NCBI GenBank assembly: GCA_029838195.1
Contig: JALGVJ010000037.1
Location: 1 to 33,457, forward strand
Length of the DNA stretch: 33,457 nt
Source of the DNA: Promethearchaeota archaeon
GTDB taxonomy: Archaea > Asgardarchaeota > Lokiarchaeia > Sigyniarchaeales > SOKP01
Direction of reading: 5' to 3'
The translations under genes were made by a program, and so were the position numbers. Under the pieces are notes generated by a model that worked only from the letters and a program-made list of their open reading frames with translations, searched no databases and was not told the origin of the DNA. Below are positions 16,901 to 25,770 of the stretch, piece by piece. Each line of letters begins with the position of its first letter. Positions within the stretch are counted from its first letter, which is position 1.

Positions 16901-17301
16901 TTAACGAATAAATCACGATCTTCTGTAGCTTCAATAGCTTCAATTGGAGTTCCTAATACTTTAACACCATATTTTTGAAGGATTCCCTTATGATATAATT
17001 CTACCCCAACATTTAATCCGGTTTGTCCTCCAAATGATAAACAAATTCCATCTGGTTTCTCTTTTTTTATTATTTCTTCTACGCATTTAGGGGTTATGGG
17101 TAGAAGATAAACTCGAGAACTCATTTGTGGATCTGTTTGAATGGTAGCAATATTTGGATTAATCAAAATAGTTTCAATATTTTCTTCGTTAAGAGCCTTG
17201 AGTACTTGACTTCCAGAATAATCAAATTCACCAGCTTGGCCAATTCGAACGGCCCCAGAACCTAAAACTAAGACTTTTTTTAAAGATTTATCCAATGGCA
17301 T
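13984..17301 (-). CDS. carB: Carbamoyl-phosphate synthase large subunit CarB
   Basis: CarB makes carbamoyl phosphate from bicarbonate, ammonia and two ATP for pyrimidine and arginine synthesis. The 1105-residue protein has the full plan: two ATP-grasp halves, each opening with a dinucleotide-like glycine motif (VLVLGSGAVRIGQAGEFDYS and VIVLGSGTYRIGASVEFDWG), a middle oligomerisation region that contains a helix-turn-helix-like stretch (SDGQIAKILNTSTPTIRRLR, about 490-520), and a C-terminal MGS-like allosteric domain (about 960-1105). It begins 3 bases after carA with the Shine-Dalgarno sequence GGAGGT inside the end of carA. The synthetase looks intact, whereas the CarA partner has lost its glutaminase residues, so this enzyme probably takes free ammonia. 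Confidence 0.97.
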   Translation of the reverse strand: MPLDKSLKKVLVLGSGAVRIGQAGEFDYSGSQVLKALNEENIETILINPNIATIQTDPQMSSRVYLLPITPKCVEEIIKKEKPDGICLSFGGQTGLNVGVELYHKGILQKYGVKVLGTPIEAIEATEDRDLFVKAMNKANCPVCKSTAVNNYRDAVEAAKIIGFPLMLRVAYVLGGQGSGLIHNWDQFEKIAKRGLAQSRINQILIEESVWGWKEIEFEILRDSEDNCFINCSMENVDPCGIHTGDSIVVAPAQTLTDEELQMLRSASIRATKTVGVCGECNIQWALDPFSKNYRAIEINARLSRSSALASKATGYPLAYIAAKIAIGYTLPELLNQIALKTTAHFEPLTDYIVVKYPRWDLIKFEKVDRHIGPQMKGVGECMSIGRNFEEACQKALRMLDIGLKGFVANDLPPIEDINELKYELSHPTDLRFLRIGEAIKKGISIDEIYERTRIDEWFLYKLKNIIDVEEQLKKINLLDTSEEEKKEVLMLAKRYGFSDGQIAKILNTSTPTIRRLRKRYNIIPYVKQIDTLAGQVNPQRHYLYLTYWANKHDINFEQEWQQKDLRKVIVLGSGTYRIGASVEFDWGSVNCLWGLKKLGINKAIMINYNPETVSTDYDISDRLYFEELSGERVLDIAELEKPHGIVLNAGGQIAQNLAAKFSKYSDFYRKTNIKILGTPGSRIDLAENRAKFSKLLDQLSIKQPEWATVTSMKDALEFARAVGFPVLVRPSYVLSGAAMRVSYDEKTLIDTLELAAAVSSEYPVVISKFFTDSREIECDGVSDGKKVLIGAIIEHIENAGVHSGDATMVIPPQTLHEKIITKIEEYTRKIALALHIVGPFNIQYLVKNGEVYVIECNLRSSRSMPYVSKTRGINLMRVAAEVIMGKEIPERLLNLPYGDFVSVKSPMFSFMRLDKADPVLGVEMNSTGEVAVISDDFPSALMMALESAEQYIPINGGNVLVSVGGEELKKKVIPLAIKLKKLGFKIYATEDTAKALKANNIDAIKLYKIHEHGMQPNIKQYLQEGQIDMVINIPMPSTAENKFRTILEDEYLIRRMAVDYNIPVLINLQLANAVVNAIKKVRRRKTFTVKSLNDYHQMLKEINW

Positions 17302-17304
17302 TTG

Positions 17305-18438
17305 TTATACCTCCATGAATTGTTCAAATTTATTAAATATGATATTCTTTAAATCAAAAGATCCGGGAGCTCCTTCTGGGTTAAATGCAACAGAAAAAAT
17401 GGGTTTTGATGAGTGTATTAGTCCTTCATTGGTCTTGTCATCTTTATCATGATAAAGTTCGGTAAATTGGCCAATAGAAATATTATTTAGGCTATATCCA
17501 TGATTATGAAAGGTAATAAAACATTTTCCTGTTTCATTCTCAGCTATGGTCCTTCCCCCTCGATGTTCTGCAAACAATTTATAGCTTTTTGCTCCCGCAG
17601 CTAATCCAATTATCATATTTCCCAATCCTATACCCAATGTGGGAACAGAAGCCTTAATTAAATTACGCACTAAGTCAATCGATTCTTTTAAAACAAGTGG
17701 ATTTCCGGGGCCATTAGAAATGAGAACTCCATTAGGTTTTAAGGCCATTATTTTTTCATAATTAAACGTGTAGGGGACTATAATCACTTCTAAATTTCTT
17801 GAAATTAGGGTGCGTATAATATTATTTTTAACCCCTAAATCGTGTATTACCACGGTTCCTTTAGGATCTCTGGGAGAAATTTTTTTTATATTTTTTGTAG
17901 AAACGGTTGATACAATGTTTTTCATTTCAATAGGTTCAGTTTCTCGAATTTCTTTCTTCAATTCTACTAAATTCAGTTTCTCAGTTGAATCATAAACCTT
18001 AAGGAGTGCCATTTCACTCTCTTTAATTACTAATCTTTGGATGAGCATTCGTGTATCAATCCATTGTATACCGGGTATATCCTCTTCAATGAGCCATTCT
18101 TCTAAGGTTTTGGACGATTCATAATGACTAGGATTTTTACAATATTCATTTACCACTATTCCTTTTACTTGGATAGCATCTGATTCAAAATGTTTTAAAA
18201 TTCCATTTTCATCTTTCTTTTTTGAAGGAACGCCATAATTGCCAATGGAAGGATAAGAAAACACTAAAAGTTGATTTTTATGAGTAAAATCAGTTAAAAT
18301 TTCCACGTATCCCGAACCAGGGATGGTCGTAAATGTTATTTCACCAATTACCTTTTTTATTGCTCCAAAACCTATTCCATGAAGAACAGAACCATCTTGT
18401 AATATTAAAATTCCTTTTTTTCTATTATTCTTTATCAT
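17305..18438 (-). CDS. carA: Carbamoyl-phosphate synthase small subunit CarA, glutaminase site lost
   Basis: CarA normally hydrolyses glutamine and channels ammonia to CarB. The 377-residue protein aligns over its full length: an N-terminal CarA domain (SGYVEILTD, SYPSIGNYG) and a class I glutamine amidotransferase domain (about 195-377). The catalytic triad is broken. GICLGHQ is GIGLGNM, so Cys269 is Gly271, and His272 and Gln273 are Asn and Met; FHPE is FNPE, so His353 is Asn353 while Glu355 remains. The frame is otherwise open and the gene is coupled to carB, so it is not a decayed pseudogene. I infer a structural subunit of an ammonia-dependent synthase, comparable in logic to vertebrate CPS I. 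HisH and PurF in this window keep their nucleophilic Cys. Confidence 0.95.
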   Translation of the reverse strand: MIKNNRKKGILILQDGSVLHGIGFGAIKKVIGEITFTTIPGSGYVEILTDFTHKNQLLVFSYPSIGNYGVPSKKKDENGILKHFESDAIQVKGIVVNEYCKNPSHYESSKTLEEWLIEEDIPGIQWIDTRMLIQRLVIKESEMALLKVYDSTEKLNLVELKKEIRETEPIEMKNIVSTVSTKNIKKISPRDPKGTVVIHDLGVKNNIIRTLISRNLEVIIVPYTFNYEKIMALKPNGVLISNGPGNPLVLKESIDLVRNLIKASVPTLGIGLGNMIIGLAAGAKSYKLFAEHRGGRTIAENETGKCFITFHNHGYSLNNISIGQFTELYHDKDDKTNEGLIHSSKPIFSVAFNPEGAPGSFDLKNIIFNKFEQFMEV

Positions 18439-18698
18439 GATATTTTTTTTTTTATTATTAAATAACCTAATTATTAATCATTAATTTACTCATGCCCTTT
18501 AATGTAATATTCTATAGATGAGGATGAAAAGAGTTCCCTAAAAAGAATATAAAAAACTAATCCCAAACAGAATAGGGAGATAATTTACCAATAGGAAAAA
18601 ATGACAGAAATCAATCCCGCATCCTAATAATCAATCTGCTTTTTCATAATTTTCAAAAAGATTTAATTTTTATGGAAGATGCTTTTTAATTTAATTGA

Positions 18699-21086
18699 AT
18701 GACACTGAAAACAGTTAACATTAAAATCACGGGAATCGTACAAGGAGTTGGGTTTAGGCCGTTCCTATACAATTTAGCAAAAGAATTTGAACTAAATGGA
18801 TATATTTTAAATAGAGGAAATGCCGGAGTAAGATTAGTTCTTCAAGGGCCTTCTGAAAAAATTGATACTTTTATCAAGACAATTGAAAAAAGAAGACCAC
18901 GGATATCATATATTGAAAAAATTGAGGTAAATCCTATTTCTAATGATATAAAATTTATGGACTTGGAAATCAAAAAGAGTGAAAAAGGAAAGGGTATTAG
19001 TCTTACCCTCCCTCCCGATATTGCAATATGTGAAGATTGTTTGCAAGACATGAAAAATAATGCAAATAATAGATACTACATGTATCCTTTCACTGCATGT
19101 GCGGTATGTGGGCCCAGATTTACTACGGTAATAGAACTCCCTTATGATAGGGAAAGAACCACAATGAGAAAATTTCCATTTTGCGAGGATTGCCAGAAAG
19201 AATATGAAAATTTTAATAATCGACGATTTCATGCTCAAACATTTGCGTGCTCTCGCTGTGGCCCTCGCTATTCATTACATGATAAAAATCGAAAGCTCAT
19301 TGAAAGTGAAAAAATTGATAAGATATTAACACGAACATCTCAACTGATAAAAGAAGGAAATGTTATTGCCATTAAAGGAATTGGTGGCGTGCATTTGGCG
19401 TGCTTGGCAACAGAAGATCACGTGATTCTGAAGTTGAGAAAGCAAAAAGGAGAGCGAAAATATAAGCCTTTCGCTTTAATGGTACCCAACTTAAAAATAA
19501 TAGATAAGTTTTTCTACATTTCAGAAAAAGAGAGAGAATTATTGGAATCTTTTAGAAGACCGATTGTTCTATTGGAAAAGCGAGAAAATTTTAGCGATTC
19601 GGGCATTAGCGAATTAGTAGCTCCTGGATTAAATAATATTGGATTCATGCTTCCTTATTCAGGAATACACCATTTATTATTCGATTTTGTTGGCCCCATC
19701 CCTCTTGTTTATACGAGTGGAAATAAATCAAATATACCCATGGCTTTAAAAAATGAACTAATTTTTAATCAACTACAAGATTTAGCAGATTATTTCTTGC
19801 TCCACGATAGAAAAATTTACCAGAGGGCAGATGATAGCGTTCTGCGAATTCATGATAACAAGATAAAATTAATTAGAAGATCCCGAGGATTTGTTCCCGA
19901 ATACTTTCCTTTACCCTTTCACGTGTCCATTCCTGGGGCTTTAGCTACAGGTCCAGAATTAGCCGTGACAGGCGCTGTTTTACGTAGAAATCGGATATTT
20001 CCCACTCAACACATTGGAAATGTGACTCATTTAGAAACTCATGAATTCTTAAAAGAGGCTCTCTTTCACATGAAACGATTATTACAGATAAAGGAGGAAG
20101 AAATAAAATTCATAGCATGTGATGCTCATCCTAATTTTTTTACTACTAAACTTGCCGAAGAATTAGCCTCAAAGCGAGACATTCCCTTATTTCGAGTCCA
20201 ACATCATCATGCTCATGTTTTGGCGCTCATGGCAGAAAATAATATAGAATTGGATGAAAAAATTATCGGTATTAGCACGGATGGGGTGGGGTATGGAGAA
20301 GACGGAAATATATGGGGAGGGGAATTGCTTTCTTGTACCTATAGATCTCATGAAAGACTTGGTCATTTAGAATACCAACCAATGATTGGAGGAGACCGAT
20401 GTACTAAATATCCTGCTCGAATGACAGCTTCTGTATTATTAAATGCTCTGGACATGGATGAAACCGTACGTGTTTGTAAAGAAATCCAATTATATAAAGA
20501 TTTAGAATATGGACATCAAGAGTTATCCATTATTATCAAGCAATTCGAAAATCAGCAAGAAAATAATGAATTCAAGGCTTTTCCATTAACAAGCTCTACG
20601 GGTAGAATATTTGATGTAGTTTCTTATCTATTGGGTGCCGCAAGGATTAAAACTTATAGAGGAGAGCCTGCCATGCGACTAGAAGGATTAGCAACGCGAG
20701 GCATTCCGGGAAAAGTAAAATTAAATTTATCAATAGAAAATATTAAGAATAAGTTGGTATTGAAAACTTCTGATTTAATTTTAGATATTATTAATCTTCT
20801 TCAATCTCGAAAATACAGTAAAGAAGACATTGCTCTTGCATTTCACCTTGCAATCGCAAGAGCCTTTGCGGAAGGAGCCATGCAATTAGCGAAACAACAT
20901 GGAATTGAGAAAATTGGATTGACGGGCGGAGTGGCCTATAATCATGCTTTTTCCGCCACCATTAAAAAATTCGTCCAAGAAAATGGATTTATTTTTTTAG
21001 AACATGATAAAATTCCTCCTGGGGATGCCGGAATAAGCACCGGACAATTAATACATGGAATTTTTCAATATCAAGATGATAAATGA
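18699..21086 (+). CDS. hypF: Carbamoyltransferase HypF
   Basis: HypF makes carbamoyl adenylate from carbamoyl phosphate and ATP and transfers the carbamoyl group to the C-terminal Cys of HypE, the first step of cyanide ligand synthesis. The 795 residues show all domains: acylphosphatase-like (1-92, GIVQGVGFRPFLYNLA), Zn-finger pairs (C111/C114, C134/C137, C162/C165, C184/C187), a YrdC-like domain (about 205-390) and a Kae1-like domain with VQHHHAHVLA near residue 500 and STDGVGYGEDGNIWGGE. It depends on carbamoyl phosphate, made by the divergent carAB 260 bases away, a sensible neighbourhood. No Shine-Dalgarno sequence is seen; an AT-rich box about 30 bases upstream suggests a leaderless message. 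Confidence 0.97.
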   Translation: MTLKTVNIKITGIVQGVGFRPFLYNLAKEFELNGYILNRGNAGVRLVLQGPSEKIDTFIKTIEKRRPRISYIEKIEVNPISNDIKFMDLEIKKSEKGKGISLTLPPDIAICEDCLQDMKNNANNRYYMYPFTACAVCGPRFTTVIELPYDRERTTMRKFPFCEDCQKEYENFNNRRFHAQTFACSRCGPRYSLHDKNRKLIESEKIDKILTRTSQLIKEGNVIAIKGIGGVHLACLATEDHVILKLRKQKGERKYKPFALMVPNLKIIDKFFYISEKERELLESFRRPIVLLEKRENFSDSGISELVAPGLNNIGFMLPYSGIHHLLFDFVGPIPLVYTSGNKSNIPMALKNELIFNQLQDLADYFLLHDRKIYQRADDSVLRIHDNKIKLIRRSRGFVPEYFPLPFHVSIPGALATGPELAVTGAVLRRNRIFPTQHIGNVTHLETHEFLKEALFHMKRLLQIKEEEIKFIACDAHPNFFTTKLAEELASKRDIPLFRVQHHHAHVLALMAENNIELDEKIIGISTDGVGYGEDGNIWGGELLSCTYRSHERLGHLEYQPMIGGDRCTKYPARMTASVLLNALDMDETVRVCKEIQLYKDLEYGHQELSIIIKQFENQQENNEFKAFPLTSSTGRIFDVVSYLLGAARIKTYRGEPAMRLEGLATRGIPGKVKLNLSIENIKNKLVLKTSDLILDIINLLQSRKYSKEDIALAFHLAIARAFAEGAMQLAKQHGIEKIGLTGGVAYNHAFSATIKKFVQENGFIFLEHDKIPPGDAGISTGQLIHGIFQYQDDK

Positions 21087-21186
21087 TTCCGAACATGATA
21101 GAAATCTCTATTTAATGTAATTTTTTCTTTCTCCATAAAAATTGGATTCCTTTAGTTTTATAATGAATAAAATATGGATCTAAATC

Positions 21187-21672
21187 ATGACTTTAAAAGC
21201 TTGGATATTACATGATACAAGATTTGGAAATGGTAAATTCTTGGCCGAATTTTTAAAGAATGAATTTCCTGAAAAGTCAGAAGTAAAAATCGGCCATGTT
21301 AAAGAAGTCTCACCCGTGCTAATTGCTAATGACTCACCTGATATTTTAGTTTTGGGAGGTGCCATTCGCATGTTTCGGGGAGATCCTGCTTCAAAAAAAT
21401 GGTTAAAAAAATTAAATAAAATCTTAATGGAAAAAGGCGTCACAATAAGGTTTGGAACGGGATTTTTAACTCATGCATTACCAACGGATAAAATACAAGG
21501 GTTTGGGAAAAGATTTTTGAAAAGAATTAAAAACGCATCCAAGATTGAAAATACTTATCCTAAATTATTAACTGTTCGTGTGAAATCGCAGGAAGGTCCC
21601 ATTTATAATGAAGAATTAAAGAAAGCAAGAGAATTCGCGGAAGAATTTCTTAAATGGACTAACAATCAATAA
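21187..21672 (+). CDS. Flavodoxin-like protein
   Basis: The 161-residue protein begins with a beta strand and a loop typical of flavodoxins (WILHDTRFGNGKFLAEFL), where DTRFGN corresponds to the FMN phosphate-binding loop T/S-x-T-G-N-T. LVLGGAIRMFRGDP (about 55-68) fits the second FMN loop. By family it would be a soluble one- or two-electron carrier or an FMN-dependent reductase. The acidic patches of classical flavodoxins are not obvious and the protein is fairly basic, so an alternative role is open. It follows hypF by about 100 bases on the same strand. Confidence 0.7.
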   Translation: MTLKAWILHDTRFGNGKFLAEFLKNEFPEKSEVKIGHVKEVSPVLIANDSPDILVLGGAIRMFRGDPASKKWLKKLNKILMEKGVTIRFGTGFLTHALPTDKIQGFGKRFLKRIKNASKIENTYPKLLTVRVKSQEGPIYNEELKKAREFAEEFLKWTNNQ

Positions 21673-22009
21673 AATTCATAGAATAGTGATTGTTAAAATA
21701 AAAGAAGATACTATTACGCATCCATGAAAATGATCATTCTTTTTTTCCTTTTAATAAAGCCGTATTCAAGAGCACCCGAGTGAAATGCCCTTTCCTTTAT
21801 TATAGTCCTTTTTTAATAAAATAAAGAGCATTAAGATAATTCAATCTAAATTTCGAACGTGTTTATTTTCTTTTTTTGTTGATTATTATTCATTCATTTA
21901 ATTTTTTCATAAAAATTTTTAAAGTTTTACCGTGGTACTAATATGGAAAAGCTATTAAGGTTTCTTTCAATTTTTATCTTGAAATATAGTACATTAAGCT
22001 TAGTTAACG
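21673..22009. promoter_or_regulatory. Intergenic region upstream of hisF
   Basis: The 337 AT-rich bases precede hisF. An AATATA box near 21982 lies about 26 bases before the hisF ATG, suggesting a leaderless start. Apart from T-rich stretches near 21740 and 21808 that may terminate the flavodoxin transcript, I see nothing else. Confidence 0.4.
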
Positions 22010-22825
22010 ATGCCATTAACGAAACGGATTATTCCTTGCTTGGATGTAACGGAAGGTAGGGTTGTAAAAGGAACAAAATTTATCAATTTACGAGACGCGG
22101 GAGATGCTGTTGAGCTGGGTGCGTATTATGATGAACAAGGTGCAGATGAGCTGGTTTTTTTAGACATTACTGCTTCCTCTGATAAAAGAAAAATACTAAT
22201 AAATTTAGTAGAAAAAACTGCAGAACAAGTGTTCATCCCTTTTACCGTGGGAGGGGGCTTGAGAACCGTACATGATATTAAAGAAATCTTGAGAGCAGGT
22301 GCCGATAAAGTATCTTTAAATACTGCTGCCGTGAAAAACCCCACTTTAATTCAGGAGGGGGCAAAAATGTTTGGTTCTCAATGTATCGTTACAGCCATCG
22401 ATGCGAAGCGTGTACGTGTTAAAGATAAATCTTCAATGCTCGATAAAATTACCCTTGAAATTAAAGGAGAACATTATTGGTGGGAGGTATATATTAATGG
22501 AGGAAGAACCCCCACAGGATTGGATGCCATCCAATGGGGGCAAAAAGCTGTCGAGCTCGGAAGCGGAGAAATATTATTGACCTCCATGGACATGGATGGT
22601 ACGAAGGAAGGCTATGATCTAGAGCTAACAAAAGCATTTGTAGAGCGGTTAGACGTTCCTATTATTGCTTCAGGGGGTGCGGGAACCCCTCAACACATCA
22701 TTGACGTGTTTAAAATTGCGAAAGCGGATGCTGCCTTAGCCGCCTCCATCTTTCATTATAATGAATATAGCATCGAACATGTGAAAAAAGCATGTCAAAA
22801 AGAAGGAATTCCCATGAGGTTATGA
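22010..22825 (+). CDS. hisF: Imidazole glycerol phosphate synthase subunit HisF
   Basis: HisF is the cyclase barrel that condenses ammonia from HisH with PRFAR to imidazole glycerol phosphate and AICAR, in histidine synthesis. The 271-residue protein shows [15 protein letters not shown] (catalytic Asp12), [24 protein letters not shown] (second catalytic Asp), [30 protein letters not shown] and [11 protein letters not shown] (phosphate loop). It is slightly longer than the usual 250 residues because of an insert near 133-150. It is coupled to hisH, which starts 3 bases after its stop. Confidence 0.97.
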   Translation: MPLTKRIIPCLDVTEGRVVKGTKFINLRDAGDAVELGAYYDEQGADELVFLDITASSDKRKILINLVEKTAEQVFIPFTVGGGLRTVHDIKEILRAGADKVSLNTAAVKNPTLIQEGAKMFGSQCIVTAIDAKRVRVKDKSSMLDKITLEIKGEHYWWEVYINGGRTPTGLDAIQWGQKAVELGSGEILLTSMDMDGTKEGYDLELTKAFVERLDVPIIASGGAGTPQHIIDVFKIAKADAALAASIFHYNEYSIEHVKKACQKEGIPMRL

Positions 22826-22828
22826 ATA

Positions 22829-23458
22829 ATGGCTTTTTATTTAGCAATCATTGATTATGGGATGGGAAATTTAAAAAGCATTTATAAATTATTCCGATAT
22901 TTAAATATCGAAAGTAAAATTACCTCAGATCCTAACGTGTTGCGAAATGCGGATGGTATAATTTTACCGGGCGTGGGCGCATTTGGTGATGCAATGAAAA
23001 ATCTAAAAAACCGCAAAATAGATGAGATAATAAAAGAATTAGTAAAAGAAAATAAACCTTTATTAGGTATTTGTTTAGGACTCCAACTATTATTTTCAAA
23101 GAGTTTTGAAATGGGCGAACATGAAGGTTTAAACATCATGGAAGGAATTGTTATCCCATTTGAAAAAAATAAAGTAGGTAAAATTCCTCAAATTGGATGG
23201 AATGATGTATATCTTACAAACCCTAATCATTTTTTAGTGAAGAATATTCCTAACAATGCATATTTTTATTTTGTTCATGGATATTTTGCGGTGCCCAAAC
23301 ATGATAAAATGATTTTGGGAAAGACAGTATATGGTGAAACCGAATTCGCCTCCATCATTCAAAAAGAGAATGTCGTAGCCACTCAATTTCATCCTGAAAA
23401 ATCGAGTAAATATGGCATCCAATTATATAAGAACTTCATTGAATATTGTAAAAAATAA
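22829..23458 (+). CDS. hisH: Imidazole glycerol phosphate synthase subunit HisH (glutaminase)
   Basis: HisH hydrolyses glutamine and delivers ammonia through the HisF barrel. The 209-residue protein has IDYGMGNLKSI at the N-terminus, PGVGAFGDAM, the nucleophile loop GICLGLQLL (Cys82) and FHPEKS near residue 188 (His, Glu of the triad). All catalytic residues are present, in contrast to CarA of this window. Spacing of 3 bases to hisF indicates one transcript. It ends 12 bases from the convergent purF stop. Confidence 0.97.
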   Translation: MAFYLAIIDYGMGNLKSIYKLFRYLNIESKITSDPNVLRNADGIILPGVGAFGDAMKNLKNRKIDEIIKELVKENKPLLGICLGLQLLFSKSFEMGEHEGLNIMEGIVIPFEKNKVGKIPQIGWNDVYLTNPNHFLVKNIPNNAYFYFVHGYFAVPKHDKMILGKTVYGETEFASIIQKENVVATQFHPEKSSKYGIQLYKNFIEYCKK

Positions 23459-23470
23459 TTAAGCATTCGA

Positions 23471-24961
23471 TTAATTCCTGCTGGTCGCGATAGATTGCTC
23501 CAATTCTGCCAGCTTAATAGCTGATTTTATGGGATAATTTCCCGTCAAGCATGCCAAACACAATTGATCTTCATGTAATCCAATAGCATTTATCAAATCA
23601 TCTAAGGATTGATAGAGAAGTGAATCAGCACCAATCTTTTTTCTTATCTCTTCAATATATTGTTCTCCATAAAGTTTATAGAATTTTCCCCCGATTAACT
23701 CGTCTCGTGTTGGAAAATCAATTCCCATGTAGCATGCATTAATAACGGGTGGACAACTTATACGAATATTCACGGATCTTGCCCCCGCCGAGCGAATTAA
23801 AGAAACAATTTGCTCCGTAGTAGTTCCTCGTACAATAGAATCATCCAAGAGTATCACGTCTTTTCCATTAATTACGCTTTTAATTGGGTTTAATTTCTCT
23901 TTTACAGCAGACTTTCTTCGTTGTTGACCCGGCATAATAAATGTTCTCCAAACAAATCGATTTTTCATCAATCCTTCTACGTACGGCAATCGTGCTTCTT
24001 TTGCATAACCCACGGCTACACTACGACCAGAATCAGGAACAGGAACCACGATGGCATTTTCTCGTATCTTGGGGTCATTTAATAGGGGATCTTTTTTTGC
24101 TAAATTTATACCCAAACGAAGTCTGGCTTCGGCAACGGATATGCCATCAATAATGGAATCTGGACGAGCAAAATATACAAATTCAAACATGCATAAAGCT
24201 GTTCTTTCTGATTTTAAAATCATTTCAGAATGAATCTCTTTTTGATGACTTAAATGTACAATTTCTCCTGGTTCCACGTCTCTTAAAAAAGTTCCTTCCA
24301 CTGCGTCAATTGCGCACGATTCTGAAGCAACAAAATATAAATTTCTTTTTTCTGTCTTGAGCTCGCCAATACATAGAGGCTTAAATCCCAATGGATCTCT
24401 CATGGCATATATATCTCCTTTATTCGTTAGTAATACTAAAGAATAAGAACCATCTAAGAATCTACTTGCAATTTTTAAAACCTCTGCCCAATCTTCCGTT
24501 CCCAGCGCAATGGAGGCAAGTAAATGAGCAATAACTTCTGTATCGGTGTTGGTCACAAAAATTCGCCCCATATCGCTCATTTTTTGTTTGATTTCATCGA
24601 AATTCGGAATGGTTCCATTAAAGGCAAAAGAAAATTCTATTTCATTATTTTTAAAGTGATACGGTTGCATGTAGTCCGAAGAGGAGTATGTTTCTGAGCC
24701 AGTTGTAGCATATCTATTATGGCCTATTCCGATGTTTCCCCACATTTGAGAAATCCTTTTCTTATTCAAAACCTTTGATACCAACCCTAATTTTTTATAA
24801 GTATAGATGTTGGAACCACCCGTATTCATTATCGAAATTCCTGTGGATTCTTGTCCTCGATGCTGAAGGGCAATTAGCCCTTTATATAAAATATTTGAGA
24901 CAGAAAATCCCACATCATCACACGTGACGCCAAAAACAGCACATTTTTCTTTAATGCGCAT
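23471..24961 (-). CDS. purF: Amidophosphoribosyltransferase PurF
   Basis: PurF makes phosphoribosylamine from PRPP and glutamine, the first step of purine synthesis. The 496-residue protein has a short propeptide MRIKEK followed by the nucleophile Cys7 (CAVFGVTC), the glutaminase motifs LQHRGQESTG and GHNRYATTG, and the PRPP loop VILLDDSIVRGTT in the C-terminal half. Cysteines near residues 255, 400 and 470/473 (LCLACL) match the [4Fe-4S] ligands of the Bacillus-type enzyme, so this is the Fe-S, propeptide-cleaved class. It is convergent with hisH, 12 bases apart, and divergent from the MobA-like pair. Confidence 0.97.
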   Translation of the reverse strand: MRIKEKCAVFGVTCDDVGFSVSNILYKGLIALQHRGQESTGISIMNTGGSNIYTYKKLGLVSKVLNKKRISQMWGNIGIGHNRYATTGSETYSSSDYMQPYHFKNNEIEFSFAFNGTIPNFDEIKQKMSDMGRIFVTNTDTEVIAHLLASIALGTEDWAEVLKIASRFLDGSYSLVLLTNKGDIYAMRDPLGFKPLCIGELKTEKRNLYFVASESCAIDAVEGTFLRDVEPGEIVHLSHQKEIHSEMILKSERTALCMFEFVYFARPDSIIDGISVAEARLRLGINLAKKDPLLNDPKIRENAIVVPVPDSGRSVAVGYAKEARLPYVEGLMKNRFVWRTFIMPGQQRRKSAVKEKLNPIKSVINGKDVILLDDSIVRGTTTEQIVSLIRSAGARSVNIRISCPPVINACYMGIDFPTRDELIGGKFYKLYGEQYIEEIRKKIGADSLLYQSLDDLINAIGLHEDQLCLACLTGNYPIKSAIKLAELEQSIATSRN

Positions 24962-25068
24962 GATTTATTTGAGCGAAAAACGAACTTTAATTTAATTTCC
25001 AATTAATTAAAATCTTTTATAATTTTTAATTATTATTTTAATAGAATATTAATGATCTCATTAATTAC

Positions 25069-25770
25069 GTGGTAAAAATTAATACAAGTACGAATGATCT
25101 TGCATTTGCCGTGCTCATTGGAGGAAAAAGCCTTCGTTTTGGAAGTGTAAAAGGGATATTTAAGTTTAATGGCAAGCCATTAATAGCTCATGTTATTGAT
25201 ACACTTCTTCCCTTTCATAAAAAAATTTTTTTGGTCGCTCATGACAAGGCTCAAGCAACTCTCTATAAGTCTCGTTTAAGCAAGCTTGACTCAATCTCTT
25301 TCATTTTCGACGACATGAGTTTTATTGAAGATGAGACCTTACGAACGCCTCTTTTGGGATTTCATGCAGCTTTCCAAAAATTAGATGCATTACATCATGA
25401 AAAGTGTTTCATTCTTTCTTGCGACATGCCTTTCATCAATCCTAAAGTAATTCAAATAATGATAGACGAATCCCTTGACCATGATTGCGTAATCCCGCAA
25501 TGGAATAATGGCTATCTAGAGCCTTTATTTTCTATTTATCCCGTAAAAAAAGGACTGATTCAAACTCGAAAAAATCTCATGAAAAAAAAATACAAATTGA
25601 TAAAAATAATTAAAGATACCTGGAAAGTGAAGTATATTCCCATTGAAAGTATGATTAAAACCATTGATAATAAATTATTAACCTTTTTTAATATCAATAA
25701 ATTTGAAGATATTGAATATTTAAAGAAAAATCATGGAATTATAATAAATGAGAACGAGAACCAAAAATGA
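25069..25770 (+). CDS. mobA: MobA-like molybdopterin nucleotidyltransferase, copy 1
   Basis: MobA transfers GMP from GTP to molybdopterin to give the guanine dinucleotide cofactor. The 233-residue protein has the nucleotide-binding loop LIGGKSLRFGSVKG (15-28, Lys27), the metal-site segment LSCDMPFINP and a C-terminal PLFSIYPV segment typical of MobA. The LxGG form of the loop fits GTP-type enzymes rather than CTP-type MocA, which has LAAG. The start is a GTG; no in-frame ATG lies nearer. It overlaps the next gene by the sequence ATGA. No molybdopterin oxidoreductase lies in the window. Confidence 0.85.
   Translation: MVKINTSTNDLAFAVLIGGKSLRFGSVKGIFKFNGKPLIAHVIDTLLPFHKKIFLVAHDKAQATLYKSRLSKLDSISFIFDDMSFIEDETLRTPLLGFHAAFQKLDALHHEKCFILSCDMPFINPKVIQIMIDESLDHDCVIPQWNNGYLEPLFSIYPVKKGLIQTRKNLMKKKYKLIKIIKDTWKVKYIPIESMIKTIDNKLLTFFNINKFEDIEYLKKNHGIIINENENQK

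Noticed and set aside
17305..18438. carA as a pseudogene
   Set aside because: The frame is complete, the length is normal and it is translationally coupled to an intact carB; only the catalytic residues are changed.
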